Positions 52,826 to 63,795 of a stretch of 64,000 nucleotides of DNA are shown here, piece after piece. The stretch spans positions 186,001 to 250,000 of the forward strand of contig NZ_JAJGSX010000009.1 in assembly GCF_021245725.1 (NCBI RefSeq). The letters run 5' to 3'. The translations under genes and the position numbers were made by a program. The notes under the pieces were generated by a model. That model made no database searches. It was given only the letters and a program-made list of their open reading frames with translations, and had not been told where the DNA came from. Position 1 is the first letter of the stretch; each line of letters opens with the position of its first letter. Source of the DNA: Pseudonocardia sp. TRM90224 (lineage in GTDB: Bacteria; Actinomycetota; Actinomycetes; Mycobacteriales; Pseudonocardiaceae).

Positions 52826-53791
52826 ATGGCACGCTCGATCTGGACCGGGTCGATCAGCTTCGGTCTCGTGTCGATCCCGGTCGGGCTCTACAGCGCCACC
52901 GAGGATCACACGATCCACTTCCACCAGTACGAGCGCGACACCACCGACCGGATCCGCTACCAGCGCGTGAACGAGCGCACCGGCAAGGAGGTGGAGTTCT
53001 CCGACATCGTCAACGGTCGTGACGTGAACGGCGACCTGGTCGTCGTAGAGCCGGAGGAGCTGGACTCGATCGCTCCCGGTCGGTCGCGGACCATCGAGAT
53101 CACGACGTTCGTCGACCTCGACGACATCAACCCGATCTTCTTCCAGAAGACGTACTGGCTGGCGCCGTCGTCGGAGAGCAGCAAGCCGTACGCGCTGCTG
53201 CGCGAGGCGATGCGGCGCAGCAACCGGGCCGGCATCGCCACGTTCGTCATGCGCGGCAAGGAGTACCTCACCGCGATCCGGGCCGACGACCGCGTGATCG
53301 CGCTGGAGACGCTGTTCTTCGCGGACGAGATCCGCGACCCGAAGGAGTACCTCGACGGGCTGCCCGACCGCGTCGCGACGCGCGGCAAGGAGATGGACAT
53401 GGCGCTCAACCTCATCGACTCGATGAGTGGCGACTGGCGGCCGGGCGACTTCCACGACAGCTTCCGCGACCGGGTCGAGAAGCTGATCACCGACAAGCAC
53501 AAGGGCCGCGAGATCGCGGTGGAGGCCGAGCCGCCGGAGCCGACGGACATGGCCGACCTCGTCGCGGCGCTGGAACGCAGCGTCGAGGCCGCGCGGGCCG
53601 GGAAGCGGCCGACACCCAGCAAGAAGGCCAGCAAGAAGGTCAGCAAGAAGCAGGCCGATCTCTCCAGCGCCACGAAGGCCGAGCTGGGCGCGCTCGCCCG
53701 CGAGCTCGGCGTCGAGGGCCGCTCGAAGATGAGCCGGGACGAGCTGGAGAAGGCGGTGACGGCGGCGGGAAAGAAGCGCAAGGCGTCCTGA
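52826..53791 (+). CDS. ku: Non-homologous end-joining protein Ku
   Basis: 321 residues from ATG 52826, preceded by AGGAGG. Ku core: MARSIWTGSISFGLVSIPVGLY, HQYERDTTDRIRYQRVN, DIVNGRDVNGDLVVV, QKTYWLAPSS and ALETLFFADEIRDP. The C-terminus is Lys-rich (KKASKKVSKKQ) and then has a SAP-like segment (LSSATKAELGALARELGVEG). Binds DNA ends and recruits LigD; ligD is not in the window. Divergent from the PfkB gene. Confidence 0.95.
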   Translation: MARSIWTGSISFGLVSIPVGLYSATEDHTIHFHQYERDTTDRIRYQRVNERTGKEVEFSDIVNGRDVNGDLVVVEPEELDSIAPGRSRTIEITTFVDLDDINPIFFQKTYWLAPSSESSKPYALLREAMRRSNRAGIATFVMRGKEYLTAIRADDRVIALETLFFADEIRDPKEYLDGLPDRVATRGKEMDMALNLIDSMSGDWRPGDFHDSFRDRVEKLITDKHKGREIAVEAEPPEPTDMADLVAALERSVEAARAGKRPTPSKKASKKVSKKQADLSSATKAELGALARELGVEGRSKMSRDELEKAVTAAGKKRKAS

Positions 53792-53818
53792 CCGGCTGCT
53801 CACCCCCGCGTTGGGGGA

Positions 53819-53890
53819 GGGCAGGAAAGCCACTTTCCTGCCCTGTGAGGGCCGGAAAGTGGCTTTGCTGCCCTCGCGTGCGGAACGCAC
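53819..53890. repeat. GGGCAGGAAAG palindrome, solo copy between convergent genes
   Basis: GGGCAGGAAAG (53819-53829) to CTTTGCTGCCC (ending 53873) pairs with one mismatch; the small hairpin GTGCGGAACGCAC (53878-53890) follows, as in the copy at 12.6 kb. It sits between the stops of ku and the dehydrogenase, a likely bidirectional terminator. Confidence 0.72.
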
Positions 53891-53896
53891 ACCTGG

Positions 53897-54787
53897 TCAG
53901 CGCAGCTCGACGCCGGTCTCCTGTTCGAGGAGCGCGACGGCGAGCAGTTCGCCGTCGACGGGCCCGAAGCGCTCCAGCGCGCGCCGGTGCACGTCCTCCA
54001 CCAGCTCCGAGAGCGCGAACGGCACGTCGTGCTCGCGTGCGAGCGCGGTGATCGAGCCCAGCTCCTCGCAGCAGCGGTCCAGCCCGAACGAGCGCAGGTA
54101 GTCGCCCGCGAAGAGCGCGTCGAGGTCGCGGCGGACGAACTCGCTCGACGCCGCGCTCGACCCGATCGCCTCGCGCAGCACCTGGAGGTCGATCCCCGCC
54201 CGCTTGCCGAGCAGCAGCGCCTCGGCCGTCGCGACGGCCTGCCCGAACCACAAGAGGTTGACCAGCAGCTTCGTGGTGTACCCGGCGCCGGCGCCGCCGA
54301 CGTGCCGGATCTGGGTGGGGTCGGCGAGCACCTCCAGCACCGGCCGGTGCCTGGCGAGCAGCTCGGCGGTGCCGCCGACGAACAGCCGCAGCGTGCCGTC
54401 CCGTGCGGCCGCGGGGCCGCCGCCGACCGGCGCCTCCAGCACGTCGACGCCCCGCTCCGCGGCGAGCGTGCGGATCGTCGTGCCGGCCGCGGGGGAGGAG
54501 CTGCTCATCTCGATCCACGTCGTGCCCGGGCGCATCGCGGCGACGATCCCGGCCGCGGCCTGCTCGACCTCGGGTGGGCCGGGCAACATCGTGATCACCA
54601 CGTCGGCGTCGGCGACGGCAGCCGCCACGTCGCCGGCCCACCGCGCCCCGGATCGCCGCGCTGCATCGGCGACGTCCGGCCGCAGGTCGTGCGCCACCAC
54701 GTCGTGACCAGCCGCGACGAGGTTGGCGCACATCGGCAGCCCCATGCGTCCGACGCCGACGAACCCGATGTTGATGCTCACAGCCAC
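53897..54787 (-). CDS. NAD(P)-dependent beta-hydroxyacid dehydrogenase (HIBADH family)
   Basis: 296 residues from ATG 54787. Rossmann motif INIGFVGVGRMGLPMCANL, substrate motif EAPVGGGPAAARDGTL, and KLLVNLLWFGQAVATAEALLL carrying the catalytic Lys. Reduces or oxidises a 3-hydroxyacid such as 3-hydroxyisobutyrate or tartronate semialdehyde; the exact substrate is not readable. Convergent with ku and divergent from the hemerythrin gene, 76 bases apart. Confidence 0.9.
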   Translation of the reverse strand: MAVSINIGFVGVGRMGLPMCANLVAAGHDVVAHDLRPDVADAARRSGARWAGDVAAAVADADVVITMLPGPPEVEQAAAGIVAAMRPGTTWIEMSSSSPAAGTTIRTLAAERGVDVLEAPVGGGPAAARDGTLRLFVGGTAELLARHRPVLEVLADPTQIRHVGGAGAGYTTKLLVNLLWFGQAVATAEALLLGKRAGIDLQVLREAIGSSAASSEFVRRDLDALFAGDYLRSFGLDRCCEELGSITALAREHDVPFALSELVEDVHRRALERFGPVDGELLAVALLEQETGVELR

Positions 54788-54863
54788 TCAGGATGGACCT
54801 GCGTTTCCGTCGTGAAGGCGTCGGGTAGCCGGTCGCAACCCACCACACCTCGGAGGACAAGCG

Positions 54864-55364
54864 ATGTCGACGGACGCGATCGTGCTGCTGAAACAGGACC
54901 ACAAGGAGATCAAGGCGCTCTTCACCAAGTTCCAGTCGGCGGGGGAGAACGCGACGAAGCTGAAGGGGAAGCTGGTCGAGCAGATCCTCGAAGCGCTGAC
55001 GGTGCACACCTATCTCGAGAACGAGTGCATGTACCCCGAAGTGCGCAAACTGCTGCCGGCCGTCGAGGACGACGTGCTCGAGTCGTACGAGGAGCACCAC
55101 GTCGCCGACGTCCTCTGCATGGAGCTCGCCGCCATGAAGCCCACCGACGAGCGTTTCGATGCGAAGACGATGGTGCTGATCGAGAACGTCACCCACCACA
55201 TCGAGGAAGAAGAGCAGGAATGGTTCCCGAAGGTGCGTGAAGGCCTCGGCCGCAAGCCGCTGCAGGAGATGGGCGCCCGCATGATCGAGATGCGCAAGAA
55301 GGCGCCGCGCAAGCCCTCACAGCCCGGCGCGCTGAAGAAGGCCGCCGACGCCGTGCTCGCCTGA
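54864..55364 (+). CDS. Hemerythrin-domain protein
   Basis: 166 residues from ATG 54864, preceded by GGAGG. A four-helix bundle with non-haem di-iron ligands: QDHKEIKALF (His), HTYLENECMYP (His, Glu), EEHHVAD (His) and THHIEEEEQEWFPK (His, Glu). Binds oxygen, NO or iron; stress roles are known for actinobacterial relatives. The C-terminus is Lys/Ala-rich. It is followed by a composite palindromic element. Confidence 0.9.
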   Translation: MSTDAIVLLKQDHKEIKALFTKFQSAGENATKLKGKLVEQILEALTVHTYLENECMYPEVRKLLPAVEDDVLESYEEHHVADVLCMELAAMKPTDERFDAKTMVLIENVTHHIEEEEQEWFPKVREGLGRKPLQEMGARMIEMRKKAPRKPSQPGALKKAADAVLA

Positions 55365-55379
55365 TCTCGCGGATGGCGG

Positions 55380-55633
55380 GTGCCAGGAAAGTGGCTGCTG
55401 TCAGGTGAATCGCCGCAACTGTCGCGGTCGGCCCATGTCGGGCGGGCTGTGCGGACGGGGGCAGGGTCAGCGCGTACTCGCTCACGTCTGGACGTGAACG
55501 ACTGCGAGTTGATCAGGCTGGGGACGCACACCCGCCCGCCTGCCCGGCCCGGCCGTACACACCCGGGCCGCACCCAGCACGGATTCTCATCCCTCGTGGC
55601 GGCCCGGAGGGCCACGGCGGACTTTCCTGGCAC
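55380..55633. repeat. Composite palindromic element (copy 3) with 13-base terminal inverted repeats
   Basis: GTGCCAGGAAAGT (55380-55392) and ACTTTCCTGGCAC (55621-55633) are exact reverse complements. Inside, GGTGAATCGCCGCA (about 55402) is also at about 4350, and the CACGGATTCTCATCCCTCGTGG module at about 55577 is also at 4.5 and 32.0 kb. So this element and that at 4310-4573 have the same order of parts and the same type of ends but mostly different interior sequence. It fills the ~300-base gap after the hemerythrin gene. Confidence 0.78.
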
Positions 55634-55672
55634 TGCCGTCACCACCGGCGGGTGGTGACGGAGGTTGCGGTC

Positions 55673-55885
55673 TCAGGCGCAGAGCGCCGCGGCGTCGGGG
55701 CCCTGTGTGAGGCGGAAGCGGTGGTCGAGGAGGCGGTCGATGTCGGTCCAGTAGGCGGTGATCAGCGTGCGCAGGGTGGGATCGGTGTGCGTGATCCGCT
55801 CCCGCAGTTCCGTGATGTGCCGGTCGAGCCCGGCGACGTCGAGGTAGGGGTACAACGTTCCGCGGTGCCCGATGACCGTCGACAT
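55673..55885 (-). CDS. Small hypothetical protein
   Basis: 70 residues from ATG 55885 (MSTVIGHRGTLYPYLDVAGL), with a helical, charged middle (ITELRERITHTDPTLRTLITAYWTDIDRLL). No known family recognised. Codon usage is similar to its neighbours. It is divergent from ureF with about 140 bases between starts. Confidence 0.5.
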   Translation of the reverse strand: MSTVIGHRGTLYPYLDVAGLDRHITELRERITHTDPTLRTLITAYWTDIDRLLDHRFRLTQGPDAAALCA

Positions 55886-56025
55886 GCCACGTGTCCTTCC
55901 CCGCGCAGGGTGTTCCTACTGGGTCTGTTTCCACAGCGTGGCACGTGTGAAACATCCCACTTCGCACAGCGTTCGATCGGCGTATCGGATACTGCCCGAA
56001 CAGCCCAACCGGAGCGGGAGGTGAC

Positions 56026-56733
56026 GTGGCGGGCACCCTCACGGCGGGTCTGCTGCTCCTCGCCGACTCGCGCCTGCCGTCAGGCGGCCATGGTCATTCC
56101 GGCGGCGTCGAGGCGCTCGTCGAACGCGGCCTGATCGCCACGACGGCAGATCTCGAGGTGTTCCTGGACGGCCGCCTCCGCACCAGCGGCACGGTGCCGG
56201 CCGCTGCGGCCGCCGCGGCGTGCGGGCTCGCCGCCCATCCGGACCGGGAGCCGGAGCCGGACTGGGCGAGCTGGGACGAGGCCGTCTCGGCGCGCACCCC
56301 GTCGGCCGCCCTGCGGGCGGCGTCACGGGCGCAGGGTGCGGCGTTGTTGCGAACCGTCACGCTCGCTTGGCCGGGCCCGGCGGTCGAGGCCTTGCGCGCG
56401 CTGGGCGGCGTCCACCACCCACTCGTACTCGGCGTGGCGGCCGCGGCCGCGGGCGGGACACCGCTCGACGCGGCAGGGTTGGCGTTGCACCACATGATCG
56501 GCGGAGCGTGCACCGCCGCTGTGCGACTGCTCGGTCTCGACCCGCTGGCCGTCGCCGCGGTGGCCGCCCGCGCCGGGCGTCGGGCCGAGGCGGTCGCGCG
56601 CACGGCGGGCGACGCAGCGGCCGCTGCGGTCGCGGACGCCGACCCCGCCCTGCTCCCCGGCGAGAGCAGCCCGCTGCACGACGTACTGGCCCAGCTCCAC
56701 GACTCATCGGAGGCGACCCTCTTTGCATCGTGA
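56026..56733 (+). CDS. ureF: Urease accessory protein UreF
   Basis: 235 residues from GTG 56026, preceded by GGGAGG. Family landmarks [21 protein letters not shown] and [20 protein letters not shown], with an [27 protein letters not shown] end. UreF, with UreD and UreG, delivers nickel to UreC. It begins the second urease segment; ureE, a nickel chaperone, is absent from the window. Confidence 0.93.
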   Translation: MAGTLTAGLLLLADSRLPSGGHGHSGGVEALVERGLIATTADLEVFLDGRLRTSGTVPAAAAAAACGLAAHPDREPEPDWASWDEAVSARTPSAALRAASRAQGAALLRTVTLAWPGPAVEALRALGGVHHPLVLGVAAAAAGGTPLDAAGLALHHMIGGACTAAVRLLGLDPLAVAAVAARAGRRAEAVARTAGDAAAAAVADADPALLPGESSPLHDVLAQLHDSSEATLFAS

Positions 56734-57391
56734 CGACGCGTTCGACCTGATGACAGCCCACCCGCCGCTCGCCGCCGGCCCCGCCGGGCCATTGCGCGTG
56801 GGGATCGGCGGCCCGGTTGGTGGCGGCAAGACCGCGCTGGTGGCGGCGCTGTGCAAGGCACTGGGCAGCGAGCTGTCGATCGTCGTGGTGACGAACGACA
56901 TCTACACGACCGAGGACGCGGACTTCCTGCGTCGCCACGGCGTGCTGCCCGACGAGCGGATCCGCGCCGTGCGCACCGGCTGCTGCCCGCACACCGCCAT
57001 CCGCGACGACATCACCGCGAACCTGGACGCGGTCGAGGATCTCGTCGCGCGGCACGACCCCGATCTCGTGCTGGTGGAGAGCGGCGGCGACAACCTGACG
57101 GCCACGTTCAGCTACGGGCTCGTGCACGCGCAGATCTTCGTGCTCGACGTCGCAGGCGGGGACAAGGTCCCGCGCAAGGGTGGCCCCGGGGTCACCCGCT
57201 CCGACCTGCTCGTCATCAACAAGATCGACCTCGCGCCGCTGGTCGGGGCCGATCTCGACGTGATGCGCGGCGACGCGGAGAAGGTCCGCGATGGCCGTCC
57301 CACCGTGCTCGTCTCGCTGCGGGACCAGCCGGACGCCGCTCCGATCGCGGAATGGATCACCACGCAGGTCCGGACCCGGCGGGCCGGTTGA
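56723..57391 (+). CDS. ureG: Urease accessory GTPase UreG
   Basis: 222 residues if started at TTG 56723 ([10 protein letters not shown]), which has GGAGG about nine bases upstream and overlaps the ureF stop; ATG 56750 gives 213. P-loop [33 protein letters not shown], the metal motif [12 protein letters not shown] and [20 protein letters not shown] GTPase that couples GTP hydrolysis to nickel insertion. The TTG start is preferred because the spacing and MH opening agree with other actinobacterial UreG, from memory. Confidence 0.94.
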   Translation: MHRDDAFDLMTAHPPLAAGPAGPLRVGIGGPVGGGKTALVAALCKALGSELSIVVVTNDIYTTEDADFLRRHGVLPDERIRAVRTGCCPHTAIRDDITANLDAVEDLVARHDPDLVLVESGGDNLTATFSYGLVHAQIFVLDVAGGDKVPRKGGPGVTRSDLLVINKIDLAPLVGADLDVMRGDAEKVRDGRPTVLVSLRDQPDAAPIAEWITTQVRTRRAG

Positions 57392-58110
57392 GGCAGGCGG
57401 TTTCCGCGAGGGCGGGCCTTCGGGTCGACCGGAGCGGGGAGCGGCAACGTATTCGCTGGTCACAGGCCTGGCCGGTGGTGCTGCGCCCGACCGGTGAACG
57501 CCAGGTGCACCTCGTGCAGGGCGCGGGCGGGCCGCTGGGTGGTGACGCGCTCTCGCTCGACGTCGACGTCTGCGCGGGTGCGGAGCTGCGGGTGCGCAGC
57601 GCCGGCGCGACGCTCGTCCAGGCCGGGACCGAGGACGGACCGGCGCGCTGGGCGACGACGATCCGGGTGCGGGCGGCCGGGCGGATCGACTGGGCGCCCG
57701 AGCCGACGATCGTGTCGGACGGGGCCTCGCTCGAGTCGTGGTTGCGGATCGAGCTGGCCGGCGACGCCACCGCTGCCGTGCGGGAGGTCGTCGTGCTGGG
57801 CCGGCACGGCCAGCGCGGTGGGCGGTACCGGGGTGCTGTCAACGTGACCGTCGGCGGGCGTGCGCTGCTGACCCAAACGACGCTGCTCGACGGGGCCGAT
57901 CCCGCGCTGGCGGGGCCCGGCGGTTCGGCAGGCGCCCGTGCGGTAGGGACGTTCCTGCTGGTCGGCGCTCCACGCCGGCCGAGCGGCTGCGGCGAGCGGA
58001 GTGGCGTCCGGTGGGCGTGGAGCGCCCTCGCCGGACCCGGTGACCTGCTCACGGCGGTGGGGGAGCCCGGCGCCGTCGGTGCGGTCCTGGAGGCCGTCTC
58101 GCCAGGCTGA
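57388..58110 (+). CDS. ureD: Urease accessory protein UreD
   Basis: 240 residues from TTG 57388, overlapping the ureG stop by four bases (TTGA). Weakly conserved but typical features: [40 protein letters not shown] and [20 protein letters not shown]. Scaffold that binds apo-urease and receives UreF and UreG. It is the end of the accessory segment. Confidence 0.88.
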   Translation: MRQAVSARAGLRVDRSGERQRIRWSQAWPVVLRPTGERQVHLVQGAGGPLGGDALSLDVDVCAGAELRVRSAGATLVQAGTEDGPARWATTIRVRAAGRIDWAPEPTIVSDGASLESWLRIELAGDATAAVREVVVLGRHGQRGGRYRGAVNVTVGGRALLTQTTLLDGADPALAGPGGSAGARAVGTFLLVGAPRRPSGCGERSGVRWAWSALAGPGDLLTAVGEPGAVGAVLEAVSPG

Positions 58111-58267
58111 GGCCGCTGCTGTCACGCGGCACGCGCGTGTCGCGCAATAGCAGCCGGCACCGACAGTTCCGCGCCGCAGAGCCGGAACTGTCCACATCGG
58201 CCCTCGTTCATCCACAGTTGGCAGATCGGTCTGGTCCGCCCCAGCTCTGGCCGGGAGCATTGCCGGC

Positions 58268-58954
58268 ATGGACGCAGACGTTGGAACGGGATGGGGTGCG
58301 GTCGCCGGATTCGGCACGGCGCTCACGTTCGGAGTGGCAGGGCTGGTGGCCGGCGGGATGGCGCGGTGGCTGCTGGCCCGATTACGCCGGGGCGCAGTGG
58401 TGCGCGCGCCGGCCTGCGAGCTCGCCGTGGGTGGGCTATGGGCCGTATGCGGCGCCGCGTGGGTCGGCGGGTGGCTCGCGACGCCATGGCTCGCAGTGGT
58501 GCTGGCGCTCGCCTGGCTCGGGGTGGCGCTCGCGATCGTCGACATCCGGCACCGCCGGCTGCCTGACCTGCTGACCCTTCCTGCGTTGCCTGTGGCGTTG
58601 GTGTTGCTGGCGCCGCTCGGCGCAGAGGCGGTGCTGCGCGGGTTGGCGGGAGCGGGCGTTGCGCTGGTCCTGCATGCCGCGGTGCACCTGGCCGCGCCGC
58701 GGGCCATAGGCGCGGGCGACGTGAAGCTGGCAGCCCCGCTGGGTGCCGTGCTCGCGGCGTCGTCGTGGGCGGCGCTGCCGCTGGCCGCGGCGCTGTCGAT
58801 GGTGATCACCGCCGTGGTCGGTGTGGTCGGGCTGCTGGTGCGGCGGCTGCGTCGTGGTTCGGCGGTGCCGCACGGTCCTTCGATGCTGTTGGCGAGCTGG
58901 CTGGTGGTGGTGGCCGCTGCGGGCACGGGCGGCGTCGCCGCGGGCGCGGGGTGA
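58268..58954 (+). CDS. Prepilin peptidase (A24 family)
   Basis: 228 residues from ATG 58268. About six membrane helices. The catalytic aspartates are in [11 protein letters not shown] and [12 protein letters not shown]. It lacks the N-terminal Cys-rich methylase part of classical TFPP enzymes, as in actinobacterial short forms (Rv2551c). No pilus genes are adjacent, so targets are elsewhere (probably Flp/Tad-type). Follows M. tuberculosis order just before aroC. Confidence 0.9.
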   Translation: MDADVGTGWGAVAGFGTALTFGVAGLVAGGMARWLLARLRRGAVVRAPACELAVGGLWAVCGAAWVGGWLATPWLAVVLALAWLGVALAIVDIRHRRLPDLLTLPALPVALVLLAPLGAEAVLRGLAGAGVALVLHAAVHLAAPRAIGAGDVKLAAPLGAVLAASSWAALPLAAALSMVITAVVGVVGLLVRRLRRGSAVPHGPSMLLASWLVVVAAAGTGGVAAGAG

Positions 58955-58958
58955 GAGG

Positions 58959-60134
58959 ATGTCAGCCGTGCTGCGCTGGATCACTGCTGGGGAATCCCAC
59001 GGTCCCGCGCTGGTCGCCGTGCTGGAAGGCATGGTCGCCGGTGTCGAGATCACCACGAAGGAGCTGGCCGCCGAGCTGGCCCGCCGCAGGCTCGGCTACG
59101 GCCGCGGTGCCCGGATGAAGTTCGAGGCCGACGAGCTGGAGGTCATCGGCGGAGTCCGCCACGGCATCACGCAAGGCGGACCGGTCGCGGTGCGGATCGG
59201 CAACACCGAGTGGCCGAAGTGGGAGACGGTCATGGCGGCCGATCCGGTCGACCCCGATCTCATCGCGAACCGCGCCCGCAACGCGCCGCTCACCCGGCCC
59301 CGTCCGGGGCACGCCGACCTCGCCGGCATGACCAAGTACGGCTTCGACGACGCGCGACCCGTCCTGGAGCGGGCGAGCGCGCGGGAGACCGCGGCCAGGG
59401 TCGTGCTCGGCACGGTGGCGAAGGCGTTCCTCAAGCAGGCGCTCGGCGTGGAGATCGTGTCGCACGTCGTGGCGCTCGGCAGCGCCACCGCGCCCGACGA
59501 CGAGCTGCCCGGTCCGCGCGACCTCGAGCGCGTCGACGCGAGCCCCGTCCGCGCCTACGCCGATTCCGCGACGGCCGCGATGGTCGCCGAGGTCGATGCC
59601 GCCCAGCGCGATGGCGACACGCTCGGCGGTGTCGTCGAGGTCATCGCCTACGGGCTGCCGGTGGGGCTGGGCTCCTACGTGCAGTCCGACCGCAGGCTCG
59701 ACGCCCGGCTGGCCGGGGTGCTCATGGGCATCCAGGCGATGAAGGGCGTCGAGATCGGCGACGGCTTCCGCACCGCCGCGCGGCGCGGCAGCGCCGCCCA
59801 CGACGAGATGATCCCCGGCGACCCGGTGAAGCGCCTGTCGAACCGGGCGGGTGGCATCGAGGGCGGCATGACCAACGGCGAACCCGTGCGGGTGCGGGCG
59901 GCGATGAAGCCGATCTCCACGGTTCCGCGCGCGCTGCAGACCGTCGACATGGCGACGGGCGAGCCGGCACAGGCCATCCACCAGCGGTCGGACGTTTGCG
60001 CGGTGCCGGCAGCCGGCGTGGTCGCGGAAGCGATGGTCGCGCTGGTGCTGGCCGACGCGGCGGTCGAGAAGTTCGGCGGCGACTCGCTGGCCGAGACCCG
60101 CCGCAACCTCGCCGCCTACCTGGAGGCCCAGTAG
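58959..60134 (+). CDS. aroC: Chorismate synthase
   Basis: 391 residues from ATG 58959 ([22 protein letters not shown]). Chorismate synthase signatures [43 protein letters not shown] and [25 protein letters not shown]. The enzyme uses reduced FMN to make chorismate from EPSP, the last step of the shikimate pathway. In M. tuberculosis aroF (Rv2540c) lies directly beside aroK; here a foldback element and a low-complexity gene are interposed. Confidence 0.97.
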   Translation: MSAVLRWITAGESHGPALVAVLEGMVAGVEITTKELAAELARRRLGYGRGARMKFEADELEVIGGVRHGITQGGPVAVRIGNTEWPKWETVMAADPVDPDLIANRARNAPLTRPRPGHADLAGMTKYGFDDARPVLERASARETAARVVLGTVAKAFLKQALGVEIVSHVVALGSATAPDDELPGPRDLERVDASPVRAYADSATAAMVAEVDAAQRDGDTLGGVVEVIAYGLPVGLGSYVQSDRRLDARLAGVLMGIQAMKGVEIGDGFRTAARRGSAAHDEMIPGDPVKRLSNRAGGIEGGMTNGEPVRVRAAMKPISTVPRALQTVDMATGEPAQAIHQRSDVCAVPAAGVVAEAMVALVLADAAVEKFGGDSLAETRRNLAAYLEAQ

Positions 60135-60146
60135 CGGCAAAGAGCC

Positions 60147-60308
60147 AGGCCGTGTTCAGAAAGTCCTGATCGCGCTCTTCGCGCCCAGATCGCCGCTGGC
60201 GGCGTTGCTGCCACGACCGGGTACCAGGTACGACGGATCGTGGCGGCGCCTTGCCAGCGACGATCTGGATCACGAAGAGCATCGACCCTGACTTCCGAAA
60301 TACGGCCT
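60147..60308. mobile_element. 162-base full-length foldback (MITE-like) element
   Basis: The left half beginning AGGCCGTGTTCAGAAAGTC (60147) and the reverse complement of the right end beginning AGGCCGTATTTCGGAAGTC (60308) match over almost their whole length, including GCTCTTCG, CAGATCG, CGCTGG, GCCACGA and GGTACC segments in order on both arms. No ORF or transposase inside. It looks like a MITE, a decayed insertion-sequence end pair, or a very long stable hairpin downstream of aroC. No clear target-site duplication seen. Confidence 0.75.
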
Positions 60309-61338
60309 AGCGCTCCTCGCGCCCCCACGGCTGGCCGCCCTCCCGCCAGCGACGGGTGGCCGCGTAGAACGCGGCGGCCCGGTCGACCGGGTGCTCGTCG
60401 GTCTTGGGCTCGGCGTCGGCGGAATCGGCAGCGAACGGTGTGAACGGCGTGCCGTTGCCGGCGGTGCGTGGCTGGCGCAGCTGCGGCTCGATGTGACCGC
60501 CCCCATCGCGGCGGGGGAGCGGGAGCTGCTCGCGCCGCGGCGGCGGCGGATCGTCGCCGTCACCCCGCAGCGGGTGCGCGGGCGGCGGGGCTGCCCGGCC
60601 GGACCCCGGCTGGTTCGGGGCGGGCTGGTTCTGGGCGGGCTGGTTCTGGAGCGACTGCGCCGGCGGGTGGTGCGGGCCGGCCGGGTGCGGGCCGGGGCCT
60701 TTCGGCGCGGGCCTGCCCTGCACGGTGGGGTTCGGCGCCGTGACGTTCTGGGCGGCTGCACCCTGTGCCGCTGGGTTCTGTGCTGCAGGGTTGGGGGCGG
60801 CAGGGTTGTGGACCGCGGGACGCGGCTGGGGCTGGGGCCGGTTCGGATCCGCGTTGTTCGGCCGCGGGCGGTCGGGGCCCGGGCGGTCAGGGCCTGGACG
60901 GTTCGGCGTCGGATGGGAGGTGGCCCGGCTCTGCCCCGGATGGCCGGGTCCTGGTTGGTTCTGGCCCTGTTGGTTCTGGCCCTGTTGGTTCTGGCCCTGT
61001 TGGTTCGGCGCCTTGTGGTTCAGCGCCGGCAGGTTCTGCGGCTTCTGCGCCGGGCCCTGCTGGTTCGGGCCCTGCTGGTTCGGACCCTGGCGGATCGGCC
61101 CTGGGCCCTCCGGGTTCGGGCGGCCTTGGCCGACCCGGTTCCGGTCCGGGTGGTTCAACCTGATCCGGCCCTGATCGGTCCGGCCCTGCTCAGTGGGGTT
61201 CGGTTCTGGGCGGTTCGGTTCTGGGCGGTTCGGCTCAGCGCGGTTCGGCTCAATGCGGTTCGGAGCGGTGTCGCTCGAGTCGGCGCGCTTCGGGTCCGGG
61301 CGGTTCGGGTTGGCGCGGTTGGGGTCGGGCCGGTTCAC
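60307..61338 (-). CDS. Low-complexity Pro/Asn/Gln-rich protein
   Basis: From GTG 61338 (VNRPDPNRANPNRPDPKRAD) this gives 343 residues; longer upstream starts to 61518 are possible. Most of it consists of short repeats such as NRPEPNRPEPN, QQGPNQQGP and QQGQNQQGQNQ, caused in part by 15-base tandem DNA repeats. The C-terminal 70 residues differ: EHPVDRAAAFYAATRRWREG, which looks like a conserved actinobacterial motif. Probably a cytoplasmic or surface disordered protein; an opposite-strand ORF reads the same repeats as WFWPCW and is less credible. Confidence 0.5.
   Translation of the reverse strand: MNRPDPNRANPNRPDPKRADSSDTAPNRIEPNRAEPNRPEPNRPEPNPTEQGRTDQGRIRLNHPDRNRVGQGRPNPEGPGPIRQGPNQQGPNQQGPAQKPQNLPALNHKAPNQQGQNQQGQNQQGQNQPGPGHPGQSRATSHPTPNRPGPDRPGPDRPRPNNADPNRPQPQPRPAVHNPAAPNPAAQNPAAQGAAAQNVTAPNPTVQGRPAPKGPGPHPAGPHHPPAQSLQNQPAQNQPAPNQPGSGRAAPPPAHPLRGDGDDPPPPRREQLPLPRRDGGGHIEPQLRQPRTAGNGTPFTPFAADSADAEPKTDEHPVDRAAAFYAATRRWREGGQPWGREER
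60956..61005. repeat. 15-base tandem repeat
   Basis: GGTTCTGGCCCTGTT repeats three times in a row with near-identical flanks, within the low-complexity gene, where it encodes QGQNQ units. Similar 12- to 15-base units (GGTTCGGCTCAGCGC-type) occur near 61.2 kb. Slippage-prone sequence. Confidence 0.7.
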
Positions 61339-61518
61339 AGCGCGTCCCGCTGCGCTGGCACCACCGCGGACCCGCGGTTGGTGCTCGGGTCGGGCGAGGG
61401 CACGGGGATGGCTGCGTGCCCAGCTTCGAAGGGCGGGCGCGGCGCAGGAAGACCTGACTCGCGGTGCTCGCTCTCCTCGTCCACGGAAGCTCCGATCGTG
61501 CGACGCCGGCTGACTCAC

Positions 61519-63411
<1,893 letters not shown>

Positions 63412-63505
63412 GGAGCCCGGTAGAAGACGCTCAGCGCCGGTTCAGACGCTTCACGGTGCCACGGCAGCCTGCGCTGCCGTGGCACCGGTCGCGTGGGGCC
63501 GGGCG

Positions 63506-63733
63506 TCAGTAGCGCACGTCCGGGTCGCGCGGCGGCGGGTAGACGTCGGGGCGGGTCGTGACGACCGGGCGGTTCTGGCGTGCCATGACGATGCTCGCGA
63601 CGAGGCCGATCGCGCCGACGATGGCGAGGATCCACCCGACCATGGTCAGGTCGATGCCGAAGAGGTCGACGCGCACGGCGAGCGCCAGTATCAGCCCGAC
63701 CGCGACCAAGCCGATGCTCGATCCGATTCTCAT
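63506..63733 (-). CDS. Small two-helix membrane protein (DUF6458-like)
   Basis: 75 residues from ATG 63733 (MRIGSSIGLVAVGLILALAV). Two membrane helices (about 4-22 and 30-50, WILAIVGAIGLVASIVMA) and a Pro/Arg-rich C-terminus. It resembles the actinobacterial DUF6458 family. Function unknown. Divergent from the pepQ start, 62 bases apart. Confidence 0.72.
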   Translation of the reverse strand: MRIGSSIGLVAVGLILALAVRVDLFGIDLTMVGWILAIVGAIGLVASIVMARQNRPVVTTRPDVYPPPRDPDVRY

Positions 63734-63795
63734 ACCGGTGCATACCCGCCTCGCGTGATCGGAACACCTCCTCTTCGCCGAATAGGGTGCGGTGC

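Noticed and set aside
60725-61174. Plus-strand frame with WFWPCWFWPCW repeats
   Set aside because: Composition is implausible for a soluble or membrane protein and the repeats are better explained as Gln/Asn codons of the minus-strand frame, though the strand is not certain.
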